Shown: piece after piece, positions 43,064 to 51,744 of the stretch | Layout of the letters: each line of letters starts with the position of its first letter | Numbering within the stretch: position 1 is the stretch's first letter | Program-made: the position numbers and the translations under genes | The notes under the pieces: generated by a model | What the model was told of the DNA's origin: nothing | The model's database searches: none | The model's input: only the letters and a program-made list of their open reading frames with translations | Source: Thermoplasmata archaeon | GTDB lineage: Archaea; Thermoplasmatota; Thermoplasmata; Thermoplasmatales; GCA-001856825 | Assembly (NCBI GenBank): GCA_021792355.1 | Contig: JAJYUV010000003.1 | Location: 106,625 to 170,624 of the forward strand | Reading direction: 5' to 3' | Length of the DNA: 64,000 nucleotides

Positions 43064-44392
43064 AAGGTAGATGTTCGAGAACCACATTATTGGAAGACTG
43101 GCAGCGAGAATGAAGACCGAAAAATCGACCACCTCGAGTTCAGAGAATCCGGAGAAGATGGAAACGGAGAATATTGTCAGGTAGAGAAAAGCTGCGGTCA
43201 CCATGGTTTCCATAGAAAATATGAGCTCTATAAGACCGACCTTTGTGACAGTTCTTCTGTTCTTGAAAGAGAGCGACAGTATCAAACCTGCTGCCAATCC
43301 AGAGAAGTTATAAATTTCAAAAACGGAGGGGAAAATGAGTGCTTCCCTGATCAGAAAAGGCCAGAACATTACCATCTGAATTGCAAAAGCCCCGATTATA
43401 GAATAAGTGGGTAACGATTTCCTAATTGGTATTGCAAATCCCAGCAGAAACCCTGATATTATCGAAAGGAAAGAGATGAACCCGAAGAGTGCAAGGTTGT
43501 AAACCCTTCCTGTTGAAACTACAGCAAACTCAGCGCCGAGGGTTGCAATGAAGAGCAGAACGATTAACCATGATCTAAACTTGGGAAGCTTTAATTTCAC
43601 TGGATTGTGAAGATACAGATTCGTTAATAGCAACAGACCTGCTGAGAGAAAAATAAAATAAGGAATGATGGAGAGTGCAAGAGATGAAACGGTTCCTGAG
43701 AGAATCCCGATAGTGTTTTCACACTGACATGCAAGGGCCACAACCACGGCACTCGAAACAGAGAAAGCGCTTCCGGACCGGTACCCTCGTATTATGAGAA
43801 CTGTGTTGTCCGCAGTGAGATAAGCAATGACAGGGAAGAAGACTGCGGTGAGCGGTGAGAGCGTCAGTGTGGCACCCTTTAGTCCGATAACAATACCGTA
43901 TGCATACGTGAAAGGAATGCCAAGAGGAGTTGAGTCACTATAGATTGAGAATACATACCCCTGGGCAGTCTGATTCGGCTCCAGAAAAGTGATGAATCTC
44001 AGGCTTGTCGAAAGTATCAAGAGCAGCATTAAAATAGAAAAGGCAATAGTCGCAGTAGCGAGATCTGATCTGCCTTTTTTGAGCAAGAAAAATCTGATTG
44101 AGATCGCAGCTGAAACTACATAAAATGGTGCAAATCTCCAAAGCCCCTCGGCAATAAGGACGACCATCAGACCAATAGATAAGTAGAAAGTCATGAGGTA
44201 GAGCCTGCCCAATTTTTCCCTCAATACTGCAGTAAGTAGCAAACCACCAAAGATAGCTGTCTCCGAGATCACAAGTTCCAGAAGGACGTTCTGCTCTACT
44301 ATCACCCCTCTTAGAAAGAAAGGTATGTTCCAGAGCAAGACGGTTGAAACGTAAGGTAGAGTGAGTAACAGCTCGTTTATCTTGAGCTTCAT
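43037..44392 (-). CDS. Multi-helix membrane protein with CQCE motif, oxidase operon
   Basis: 451 residues, about 14 hydrophobic helices. A CQCENTIGILSG segment between helices is notable: two Cys and a Glu in the membrane could bind copper or heme, or make a disulfide. Last gene of the oxidase operon, overlapping ctaB by 4 bp. Probably needed for oxidase assembly or electron transfer, from context only. No family recognised. Confidence 0.6.
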   Translation of the reverse strand: MKLKINELLLTLPYVSTVLLWNIPFFLRGVIVEQNVLLELVISETAIFGGLLLTAVLREKLGRLYLMTFYLSIGLMVVLIAEGLWRFAPFYVVSAAISIRFFLLKKGRSDLATATIAFSILMLLLILSTSLRFITFLEPNQTAQGYVFSIYSDSTPLGIPFTYAYGIVIGLKGATLTLSPLTAVFFPVIAYLTADNTVLIIRGYRSGSAFSVSSAVVVALACQCENTIGILSGTVSSLALSIIPYFIFLSAGLLLLTNLYLHNPVKLKLPKFRSWLIVLLFIATLGAEFAVVSTGRVYNLALFGFISFLSIISGFLLGFAIPIRKSLPTYSIIGAFAIQMVMFWPFLIREALIFPSVFEIYNFSGLAAGLILSLSFKNRRTVTKVGLIELIFSMETMVTAAFLYLTIFSVSIFSGFSELEVVDFSVFILAASLPIMWFSNIYLLSLRAFST

Positions 44393-45267
44393 GGAACTCT
44401 CAGTAAATTAAGCATGGCTCCAGAAATCAGGATTAGTAGTATTGCAGTGAGGTAATAGTTGGTCGAAAGGAATGCCTTAATGGCTCTTGTTTCCATCTTC
44501 CCTCTCTTCCCAAACTTCAGAATCACCATTCTTGCTACGAGGTAAATGGAGAAAGGAATCAGAAGATATTTGTACAGAACCGGTAGTCCTATGCTTACGA
44601 AGAGGGGAAGTACAGAAAATGCTATCAAAAGTAAAGTGCTAAGCACAACTCCATCGATTGCCTTCTTCACATTGGTGACAGCGGGAAGCATTGGAATCCC
44701 CGCCGCCCTGTAATCATCCCTGTACTTTATTGCCAGGGACCAGAAGTGCGGTGGTGTCCATAGGAACACAACAACGGCAATGAACACAGAAGCAGGAGAC
44801 CAAGGACTGCTGACTGCAGCCCAACCGGCTAACGCAGGGAAACTTCCAGCGATTCCCCCAATTACGATGTTCCAGGTGGTTCTCCTCTTCAGGACAATAG
44901 TATAAAGAACTGAGTAACTTAGGAAACCAAGGAATATCCAGACAGTAGCAAAGACGTTGAGATAAAGCATTGAAACGATCAAGGCAGAACCGAGCAATGT
45001 TGGTATGGATATTAGATACCCAAGGTCGCTGCCGGAAGAGATCCTCCAACTAGTCCTCTTCATCTTTGAGTCCAGGTCCCTATCAAAGAAATTATTGGCG
45101 AGTGAGGAAGAGAATGACGCTAGTGTGCCGGCAACCAACAGCGGGATGATCTTCAAGATCTGTTCGAAATTCTTCAATGCAAGGAAGAACGTGGTGACTG
45201 CTACAAGGTCGAGCAGAATGGCTATTCCAGGTTTTGTCAGCTTAAACGCATTACCAAGTCTGCTCAT
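44389..45267 (-). CDS. ctaB: Protoheme IX farnesyltransferase (heme O synthase)
   Basis: 292 residues, nine or so helices. The prenyl-diphosphate motif NNFFDRDLDSKMKRTSWR and a second acidic loop (IKYRDDYRAAGIPML) are specific for the CtaB/CyoE family. Makes heme O for heme-copper oxidase. Overlaps the cupredoxin gene by 17 bp and the next gene by 4 bp, so translated from one message. Confidence 0.95.
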   Translation of the reverse strand: MSRLGNAFKLTKPGIAILLDLVAVTTFFLALKNFEQILKIIPLLVAGTLASFSSSLANNFFDRDLDSKMKRTSWRISSGSDLGYLISIPTLLGSALIVSMLYLNVFATVWIFLGFLSYSVLYTIVLKRRTTWNIVIGGIAGSFPALAGWAAVSSPWSPASVFIAVVVFLWTPPHFWSLAIKYRDDYRAAGIPMLPAVTNVKKAIDGVVLSTLLLIAFSVLPLFVSIGLPVLYKYLLIPFSIYLVARMVILKFGKRGKMETRAIKAFLSTNYYLTAILLILISGAMLNLLRVP

Positions 45268-45820
45268 AAGTATCCGAAGTCGTGAAAATCAAAGTGCTTT
45301 GGTATACAGGATTCAAATGAGACTGAGAAGCACTCACTGGTGAGGCAGTCGTGGAATTGTTGGAGGACGAGATTGCTGTGGAATTTACATAGAGGAGTCC
45401 TACCATTGCATATGGATGAATTGTGCACCAGTAGGTGTAGACCCCAGGACTCGAGAAAGACCAGTTCGCCCACACAACGGATCCAATGGTAGTTGGGATC
45501 TGGACGTTGATTATGTAGTCGCTAGGACTGCTGCTCTCGTTCTTGCCAGCGTTTACCGTAAAGGTGTGAGGTATTCCATCCTGTTCTATGATCTTGAAAT
45601 CGAGCTGCGTGTGCAGTTTCTCATTGAGTGTTGGATTTGGATCAGTAGTTTTGTAATTCCACGCATTTGCATTCGCATAGAGCACTATTACCTTAGTCTG
45701 GTTATATGTACCCTGGGTGAATGAGGCACCGCCACCAGGAGATGTCAGGAACCATGCGAACGATGATCCTGCAACGACTAGCACCAAAACCAGTAAAACT
45801 ATTGGAGTCGCTTTATTCAT
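45251..45820 (-). CDS. Membrane-anchored cupredoxin
   Basis: 189 residues. N-terminal helix IVLLVLVLVVAGSSFAWFL anchors it, then a cupredoxin: DGIPHTFTV holds one His, and YWCTIHPYAMVG gives Cys, His and Met, completing a type 1 copper site. Resembles sulfocyanin/plastocyanin-like carriers that replace cytochrome c. Thr/Ser-rich C-terminus with glycosylation sites. Overlaps coxA by 4 bp. Probable electron donor to the oxidase. Confidence 0.9.
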   Translation of the reverse strand: MNKATPIVLLVLVLVVAGSSFAWFLTSPGGGASFTQGTYNQTKVIVLYANANAWNYKTTDPNPTLNEKLHTQLDFKIIEQDGIPHTFTVNAGKNESSSPSDYIINVQIPTTIGSVVWANWSFSSPGVYTYWCTIHPYAMVGLLYVNSTAISSSNNSTTASPVSASQSHLNPVYQSTLIFTTSDTYEQTW

Positions 45821-47454
45821 ATGGCAGGAACCTCCCCTTCTATTGGGTTATCTTTGCTCGTGACCGGGGCCTGGTAAGCGGAATATGCAAAATTGATCAG
45901 GAATATCAGGAACCCTATTCCTAGGATCACACCCCCTACAGCTGCGGCATCCTGGTAGGTTTGAAATATTCCGAAATAACCGGCCACCCTTCTCGGCATG
46001 CCCGCAAATCCTCCGACTAACCAGAAACCTGACATCATTATCGTTCCCACTGAGTTCAGATAGAAGTGGACCTTGGCCATCGGGACGTTGTAAGTTCTAC
46101 CGCCCGTAAGGGTAGGGAAGAGAACATAGATTGTAGCAAATCCCATGCCAGCGGTGAGACCCAAAAATATCCAGTGGAAGTGAGATGTGATTGCATAGGT
46201 ACCGTGAATGAAAGCGTTCAATCCTACGTCAGCAGAATACACACCAACGATACCGCCAATCGTGAAGTCAATGATACCATTTATTACGAACATCATCGGG
46301 ACGGTCAATTTTATTCCCCTTGCAGTCCAGAGCGTGGCTATCCAGTTGAAGACCGACATGGCAGATGGTATTGCAACAATGAATGAAGTCGACGAGAATA
46401 TGAGATCCCATATCGTTCCTAATCCACTGTTGAATAAGTGATGGCCCCACACGAGCGCACTGAAGACCATCAGCAGAAGTAGAGAAAACACGCCTGCTCT
46501 GTAACTATAGAGAGGCACTCCAGCGTACTTAGGGAGCAACTCATATATGAGGCCAAAGGCAGGAAGAATGGCGATGTAAACGAGTGGGTGTCCCCAAAAC
46601 CAAAACAGTATTGCATACGTAAGAACGTTTGAACCCTGGAAAAATAGCGGGTTAATCAAATCATAGATCAGGTAACCATTAGCGATCATTGAAATCGGTG
46701 CAGAAGTGATAATAAGTGCCGCTGCTGTCACGATTGACCATGAGAACATTGATATCTTGGAGAATGGAATGGACCTGTTCCTGTCAATGAATATCATCTT
46801 TAGAAATATTATCGATGAAACGGTAGCTGACAGCAGAATCAGGGTGAGGCCAATCAATTCGAAGTATGAATATTGACCACCTCCACCAGTATTTAGCTGA
46901 TCCACAAGCGGGTAGTAGTTGTACCATGTCGCAGTGCTTCTTGAGAATATTATGAAGAGAGAACCTATCAGGAAAAACCAGTACATAATGGATTTCACTG
47001 TTCCGAGCGTATCTTTTACGATCAGGTTTGCAGAGGGAAGCAGGTAGTAACCAAGGGCAAGAATGCTTCCGACGGCGAATCCATAAAGCATGATGTCTCC
47101 ATGCGCAGTCAGAAGGATGTTGTACTGATCTGGAGTCAGGAAAGATGGGTTGGGGAACCACAGAGATATCCTCATCCCGATTCCTGCAAGACCTCCGATA
47201 AAGAACAGGATTATGGATGTTATAAGGTACCTGATACCGATCGACTTGCTATCATCCATGAAGAATGCGGTGAAGCTGATTTCCCTTCTCATCTTGGATA
47301 GTAGGAGATTGGACTCATCCTTGGAGAGGCTAGATGCAGACTCACCAATCAGGTGCCTCTTGTAATCTACCGCAAAATAGTAGAGGAGGAACCCCATCGC
47401 GAAGAGGACAGCTATCGTTGATCCAAAGACAGCCAACTCAAACGAGAATCCCAT
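45817..47454 (-). CDS. Heme-copper oxidase subunit I
   Basis: 545 residues, about 12-13 helices. HGDIMLYG carries a heme ligand, GHPLVYIAILPAF gives the CuB His and the cross-linked Tyr, WGHHLFNSG the CuB His pair, and HGTYAITSHFHWIFLG the heme ligands. HPLVY replaces HPEVY, so the D-channel Glu is missing, as in B-family oxidases. Receives electrons from CuA. Its gene abuts subunit II. Confidence 0.95.
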   Translation of the reverse strand: MGFSFELAVFGSTIAVLFAMGFLLYYFAVDYKRHLIGESASSLSKDESNLLLSKMRREISFTAFFMDDSKSIGIRYLITSIILFFIGGLAGIGMRISLWFPNPSFLTPDQYNILLTAHGDIMLYGFAVGSILALGYYLLPSANLIVKDTLGTVKSIMYWFFLIGSLFIIFSRSTATWYNYYPLVDQLNTGGGGQYSYFELIGLTLILLSATVSSIIFLKMIFIDRNRSIPFSKISMFSWSIVTAAALIITSAPISMIANGYLIYDLINPLFFQGSNVLTYAILFWFWGHPLVYIAILPAFGLIYELLPKYAGVPLYSYRAGVFSLLLLMVFSALVWGHHLFNSGLGTIWDLIFSSTSFIVAIPSAMSVFNWIATLWTARGIKLTVPMMFVINGIIDFTIGGIVGVYSADVGLNAFIHGTYAITSHFHWIFLGLTAGMGFATIYVLFPTLTGGRTYNVPMAKVHFYLNSVGTIMMSGFWLVGGFAGMPRRVAGYFGIFQTYQDAAAVGGVILGIGFLIFLINFAYSAYQAPVTSKDNPIEGEVPAI

Positions 47455-47901
47455 TTAAGTCACCACCACAGTTCCCCTCATGGTGTAATGGTATTCCCCA
47501 CAGTATTCCACGCACTCTAGTATGAATATTCCAGTTTTCTTCGGCTCAATTGTGACCTGATTGGGATGTCCAGGGACAGCATATGCCTGAATTCCGAATT
47601 GAGGGATATAGAGGTCATGGATCACATCTTTGCTGTTTATTATGAGAGTATAGGTAGTGTTCACAGTGAGCACTAGTTTGTCCGTGGTTATTGTGCCGTT
47701 AGGATATTGAAACGCCCATGCCCACTGGTAACCCGTGACGTTGATTATAATACCCGACGGATCGCCAGATTGAGGATTTGCTATGTATTTCTGATTTGCA
47801 TCTAAGTATGCTGCGTTTGAAACCGCAGCCCAGCTCAATATTGCAATGACTGCAACTATCCAAATGATCTCGACAAGGAGCCTATTCTTCAACGGGATCA
47901 C
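47455..47901 (-). CDS. Heme-copper oxidase subunit II (CuA)
   Basis: 148 residues, one N-terminal helix then a cupredoxin domain. The CuA site is complete: His in DVIHDLYIP and CVEYCGEYHYTM (C-x3-C-x3-H-x2-M). The short single-helix form matches ba3-type subunit II. Upstream gene overlaps by 20 bp; the next gene (subunit I) abuts. Confidence 0.95.
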   Translation of the reverse strand: MIPLKNRLLVEIIWIVAVIAILSWAAVSNAAYLDANQKYIANPQSGDPSGIIINVTGYQWAWAFQYPNGTITTDKLVLTVNTTYTLIINSKDVIHDLYIPQFGIQAYAVPGHPNQVTIEPKKTGIFILECVEYCGEYHYTMRGTVVVT

Positions 47902-48136
47902 CAGCCTGTCGGAACTTGAGGATTGGGTAAACGGTCAGTGCGATGACCGTGAATCCAACCGCGATTCCAATTGAAACATAGGAAATTGCAAATGGTAATT
48001 CACCAACGGCAGGTTGACCCACGTAGAAAGAACGGAATATAGGACCAATGACCGCGTAGACCATAACGAAATAAACGAAGACACCCTCAACGAAAATAAT
48101 CAGTGCCGCCCTCATCGTTTTGTTCAAATTCACCAA
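47882..48136 (-). CDS. Small two-helix oxidase-operon protein
   Basis: 84 residues, two hydrophobic helices, first gene of the oxidase operon (overlaps subunit II by 20 bp). It could be an accessory subunit analogous to IIa of ba3 oxidase; sequence does not prove it. TATA-like CTTTAATAAACC lies about 25 bp upstream of its start. Confidence 0.7.
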   Translation of the reverse strand: MVNLNKTMRAALIIFVEGVFVYFVMVYAVIGPIFRSFYVGQPAVGELPFAISYVSIGIAVGFTVIALTVYPILKFRQAGDPVEE

Positions 48137-48219
48137 TTCTGCAAGAAAGTTAGGTTTATTAAAGTTTTCTTAGGTCAATTAACATCTAACGGAAAATAGC
48201 GGACAATTGTTCTAGGATA

Positions 48220-48975
48220 TCATGTCCTTATGAATACGAGAGAAATGTTATCGCTACCATCCTTTCTTTCTGCTTGCTCTGCAAGAGAGTCCGCAACCTG
48301 TTTTGCAGGATTCATCGATCGTATGGCATCTCCAATTTCGTCAATCTCCAGGGAGTTCCATAGGCCATCGCAGCAAAGCAGTACTGACTCATCTCTTTCA
48401 GCTTCTAAGAGATAGACGTCTGGTTCACAGGTTGGTTCTATTCCCAAGGCTCTAGTAAGTTGGTTTCTTCTTGGATCGTTTTTAGCTTCTTCCTCTGAAA
48501 TCTGTTTTGATTCGACCAGTTCCTGAGTGTACGAATGATCTCTTGTCCTGAACTTGACACCTCCAGTGGAATCGAAAACATAAGTTCTCGAATCCCCAAT
48601 GTTTCCAACAACTAGGTTGTTTCCAGCGAGAAATACTGCAGTCAGGGTAGTTCCCATCATGTAGAGACCTCTATCCTCTGAATACTTTAGGATCTCAGAA
48701 TTGGCCTTCTCAAAACTTCTTTTCAGGGCATTCTGCACTTCCCTCAAGTCAAAGCGGTCTCTAAGGATGAAAGAACCACACTCATTCCGGATGGCAGTCA
48801 CAGCAATCTCGCTGGCAACCTCTCCAAAGTCACCTCCTCCCATTCCGTCTGCAACTGCAGCTATGACTCTAGCCTCCTCCTTTCCCTCTTTTGTTGTTAT
48901 TTCTGAAAGCAGCAGAATGGAATCCTCATCCTTTTCCCTGACCGTTCCTCTCAGACTTGCAAATCCGGTGTCCAT
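48220..48975 (-). CDS. PP2C-family protein phosphatase
   Basis: 251 residues. The PP2C metal motifs are in place: KDEDSILLL, AVADGMGGGDFGEVAS, VGNIGDSRTY, LCCDGLWN and the final DNISLVF. Dephosphorylates Ser/Thr in the cytosol. No kinase gene nearby. Start Met is the first after a 83-bp gap from the oxidase operon. Confidence 0.94.
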   Translation of the reverse strand: MDTGFASLRGTVREKDEDSILLLSEITTKEGKEEARVIAAVADGMGGGDFGEVASEIAVTAIRNECGSFILRDRFDLREVQNALKRSFEKANSEILKYSEDRGLYMMGTTLTAVFLAGNNLVVGNIGDSRTYVFDSTGGVKFRTRDHSYTQELVESKQISEEEAKNDPRRNQLTRALGIEPTCEPDVYLLEAERDESVLLCCDGLWNSLEIDEIGDAIRSMNPAKQVADSLAEQAERKDGSDNISLVFIRT

Positions 48976-49061
48976 GAATACACATGATAGTGAAACTACG
49001 ATAAAGATGCATGTTGTAAAAACTAGAAATAAAATAAAAAATAAAAGAGGAATAATTGAAG

Positions 49062-51539
49062 TTAAACGTTTACCGTGACAGTCGTGGCTGCTCCGTTGAC
49101 CGTTACCGTTTGATGGTAGTTAAAGTAGAAAGTTCCATTCGTCACGACGACAATGTAGTATGTACCGTTGTAGACAGGCAAAGTTACAGAGGACTTTCCC
49201 TGGTTTTCGAAGAGATACTGATAAGAGCTATTCTGTACGAGGTACACAGTGGCAGACTGGCTGGTGGGTGCATTGTTGATCGTGACCGTGACATTATAGA
49301 AGTTCGGAACGATTGGGGAGTAGTCGTAGCCACTCGCAACGAATCCTGAGTCGTTGTAAGGCTGTCCTGCGACCTCATCCCAGTATATGTTGCCCGAGAC
49401 ATAACCGTTGTTCACTACGCTTCCTGAGAACGATATATCATTGAACACTGACGTTGTTGAAGAGGATTCCAAACTTACATTCCAGGTATTGTTGTAAAGC
49501 GGTGTTGCTCCGTTGTAAGGGTTGTACGAAGGGGAAAGGGTGGTAATAAGAACTTCAAAGTTGTTGTTGTAGATGGTATTGTTTGAAGAATAGATTGACA
49601 GACCGATTGGGTCTAGTCCGAATGCTACCGCACTTGCGACAGGTGCAATGTTGACGCTTTGTTCAAAATAGTTTCCCCATATGTAATTGTGAGTCCCCCC
49701 ATAGATGGTTACAGAGGCTCCCATGCCCATGAAATCATTGTGGCCGATGAATGTATCAGATGAATTCCAGGTTAGGATGTTTCCTATTACTGGATAACCA
49801 TAAGTGGATTGGAAATTGGAATAGAACCATCCAGTGAAGGAGCTGTCCATAATAGATACGTGGGTAGTGTTGTAGAGTTCTGTTGGCATAAAATTGAACG
49901 TAGGCAAACCTACGTAGTTCAGAACGCCGTACGTGAAGGACGGGTAGTATATCAGGAACGGGGCTGCGTGAGATATCAGCACATATGCGTCTGTGTTAAC
50001 GAGCAATATTCCCGAGAACACCGGGAAGATGTAGTCGTTCCATTCCCAGAACAGTGGGTTTATCCCATAATACTGGTTGTTCTCAATAAGATAGGGATTT
50101 CCCTGGGTTCCATTGCCGCCAGACGATATGTACTGGAGTTGCTGGTTGTCCATGGCAACCAGAGGTGTGTAGATACCTTTCGCAGTATTGTGTACCAACT
50201 TTATGTTCATAGCCGCGGATGCATCGAACGTGAAATTCAGAGGATTGTAGTTGCTCATCAAGACCGTTCCTGAGTACATTCCGGGTGGCAACTCATAATT
50301 GAAAGAGCCATCTTTGGCCACCGGTGCCCAGGCTGCGTATGTATCATTGAAGGTTCCGTTGCTTATGAATATGAACGAATTCGAAGGCGTCACAGAGCCA
50401 GTAAGGGACTGATATCCAGAATTTGACGAGACGTTCCACATAGGGTACAGAAGAGACGGACCTGTTCCCAAATGAACGGTGTTACCAGACCACCACTCCG
50501 CAATACCTGAAGACGTCTCTCCAGTATCTGATCCAAAGTCATACGCAGAAGGAACGGAGACGTATCCACCAGGAGACGATCCCTTTGGTAGATACTTCAG
50601 GGTCATCGATCCGTTAATGGAAACAACATTTGTCTGGCTCCCTCCGCCTGGGCCCCCGATCATGAGTTCTGCATCAAGAGGAAGGTTGGCTTTCGAAAGA
50701 TGGAATCCGTTTATTTGGTAGAATGCCCCTGGTGTCTTGAAGCCAGGCTGTGTTCCGTAAGTGCTGTTGAATATTACTCTGTCGTATGAACCTGAATATG
50801 TCCCACTTGGAGCAATTACTGAATAATTGAAAAAGACTGCATCTCTATTGTCGATGATGGTTGAGTTCAAGAATAGGTGAACTGTGAACGGATAGGTCAC
50901 ATTTAATGATGGGCCTACGGCATAGTAATAGACTGGTGCAACAACAGTCCCGTTATCACTGTAGAACGAATTGGATGTAAGGTCGAAGGCAGTACTTGTA
51001 AAGTTCCATATGTTGTCCTCGAAGGATAGCGTGTGGTTATGGGCTGTATAAAGGAGGACGTTCTGGTTCCAGAAAGTGAAACTAGTGTTTCCGAAGAGCG
51101 TTACATTCTCAAGGATGGTATTTAGCTGCATGGTATATTGGTCGGGGCCATCACCCATAAGATACATCGTAGACAAGTTATTCAGAACTGCAGTACCTTC
51201 AAAACTAGTCGTGTTTAAAACGTACCCCGTGGTCGTTCCAGAATTGTTTGTGATCCCAAAGGATCCTACTCCCATAGGTGCAGGACTGTTCGTATACAAA
51301 GGCGAAATGACGCCGTTTACGTCCTTAGTCTGTGCATGGAAGTTTGGAGGGAAGTAGTGCTTGTATGTTGTATGACTCCCTATTGAATAACCATTTGCCA
51401 ACGAGGCTGGGTTCGTGGAGGTGATAGATGGCGCGCTTATTGCAGTCGGGGAATGGGTACTCTGAAAAAGTGTCAACCCGGGCATAAGCATCGCAAAGGA
51501 AATCACCAGCACCAAAAACAAAAGCAATTTCCGAGTCAT
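49062..51539 (-). CDS. Thermopsin-family acid protease (A5)
   Basis: 825 residues from ATG 51539, chosen since a signal peptide (RKLLLFLVLVISFAMLMPGL) starts there; a longer frame to 51629 adds 30 non-signal residues. Thermopsins are secreted acid proteases of acidophilic archaea; hallmarks are YYYAVGPSLNVTYPF, APMGVGSFGI and DRVIFNSTYG regions and many N-glycosylation sites. The C-terminal ~300 residues add Asn-rich beta-helix-like repeats (NNTIYNNNF) to the family core. Ends in a beta domain. Confidence 0.87.
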   Translation of the reverse strand: MTRKLLLFLVLVISFAMLMPGLTLFQSTHSPTAISAPSITSTNPASLANGYSIGSHTTYKHYFPPNFHAQTKDVNGVISPLYTNSPAPMGVGSFGITNNSGTTTGYVLNTTSFEGTAVLNNLSTMYLMGDGPDQYTMQLNTILENVTLFGNTSFTFWNQNVLLYTAHNHTLSFEDNIWNFTSTAFDLTSNSFYSDNGTVVAPVYYYAVGPSLNVTYPFTVHLFLNSTIIDNRDAVFFNYSVIAPSGTYSGSYDRVIFNSTYGTQPGFKTPGAFYQINGFHLSKANLPLDAELMIGGPGGGSQTNVVSINGSMTLKYLPKGSSPGGYVSVPSAYDFGSDTGETSSGIAEWWSGNTVHLGTGPSLLYPMWNVSSNSGYQSLTGSVTPSNSFIFISNGTFNDTYAAWAPVAKDGSFNYELPPGMYSGTVLMSNYNPLNFTFDASAAMNIKLVHNTAKGIYTPLVAMDNQQLQYISSGGNGTQGNPYLIENNQYYGINPLFWEWNDYIFPVFSGILLVNTDAYVLISHAAPFLIYYPSFTYGVLNYVGLPTFNFMPTELYNTTHVSIMDSSFTGWFYSNFQSTYGYPVIGNILTWNSSDTFIGHNDFMGMGASVTIYGGTHNYIWGNYFEQSVNIAPVASAVAFGLDPIGLSIYSSNNTIYNNNFEVLITTLSPSYNPYNGATPLYNNTWNVSLESSSTTSVFNDISFSGSVVNNGYVSGNIYWDEVAGQPYNDSGFVASGYDYSPIVPNFYNVTVTINNAPTSQSATVYLVQNSSYQYLFENQGKSSVTLPVYNGTYYIVVVTNGTFYFNYHQTVTVNGAATTVTVNV

Positions 51540-51744
51540 GTCTTTCTCAAAACAGATTCCATATTTAATGATTGTCTTGTGGAACATATGAAATTGCGGG
51601 TTGGAAGTACTTCCATTGAAAGAAATCATTCCCCATCAGCATTCAAAGAATACCTTCGTCGATGTGACATTAGGTACAAGTCCAGATCTGATACTGGCAT
51701 ACAAAGGGTAATATCAATCTGCAGAATCAAGAAGAACATAAGTC

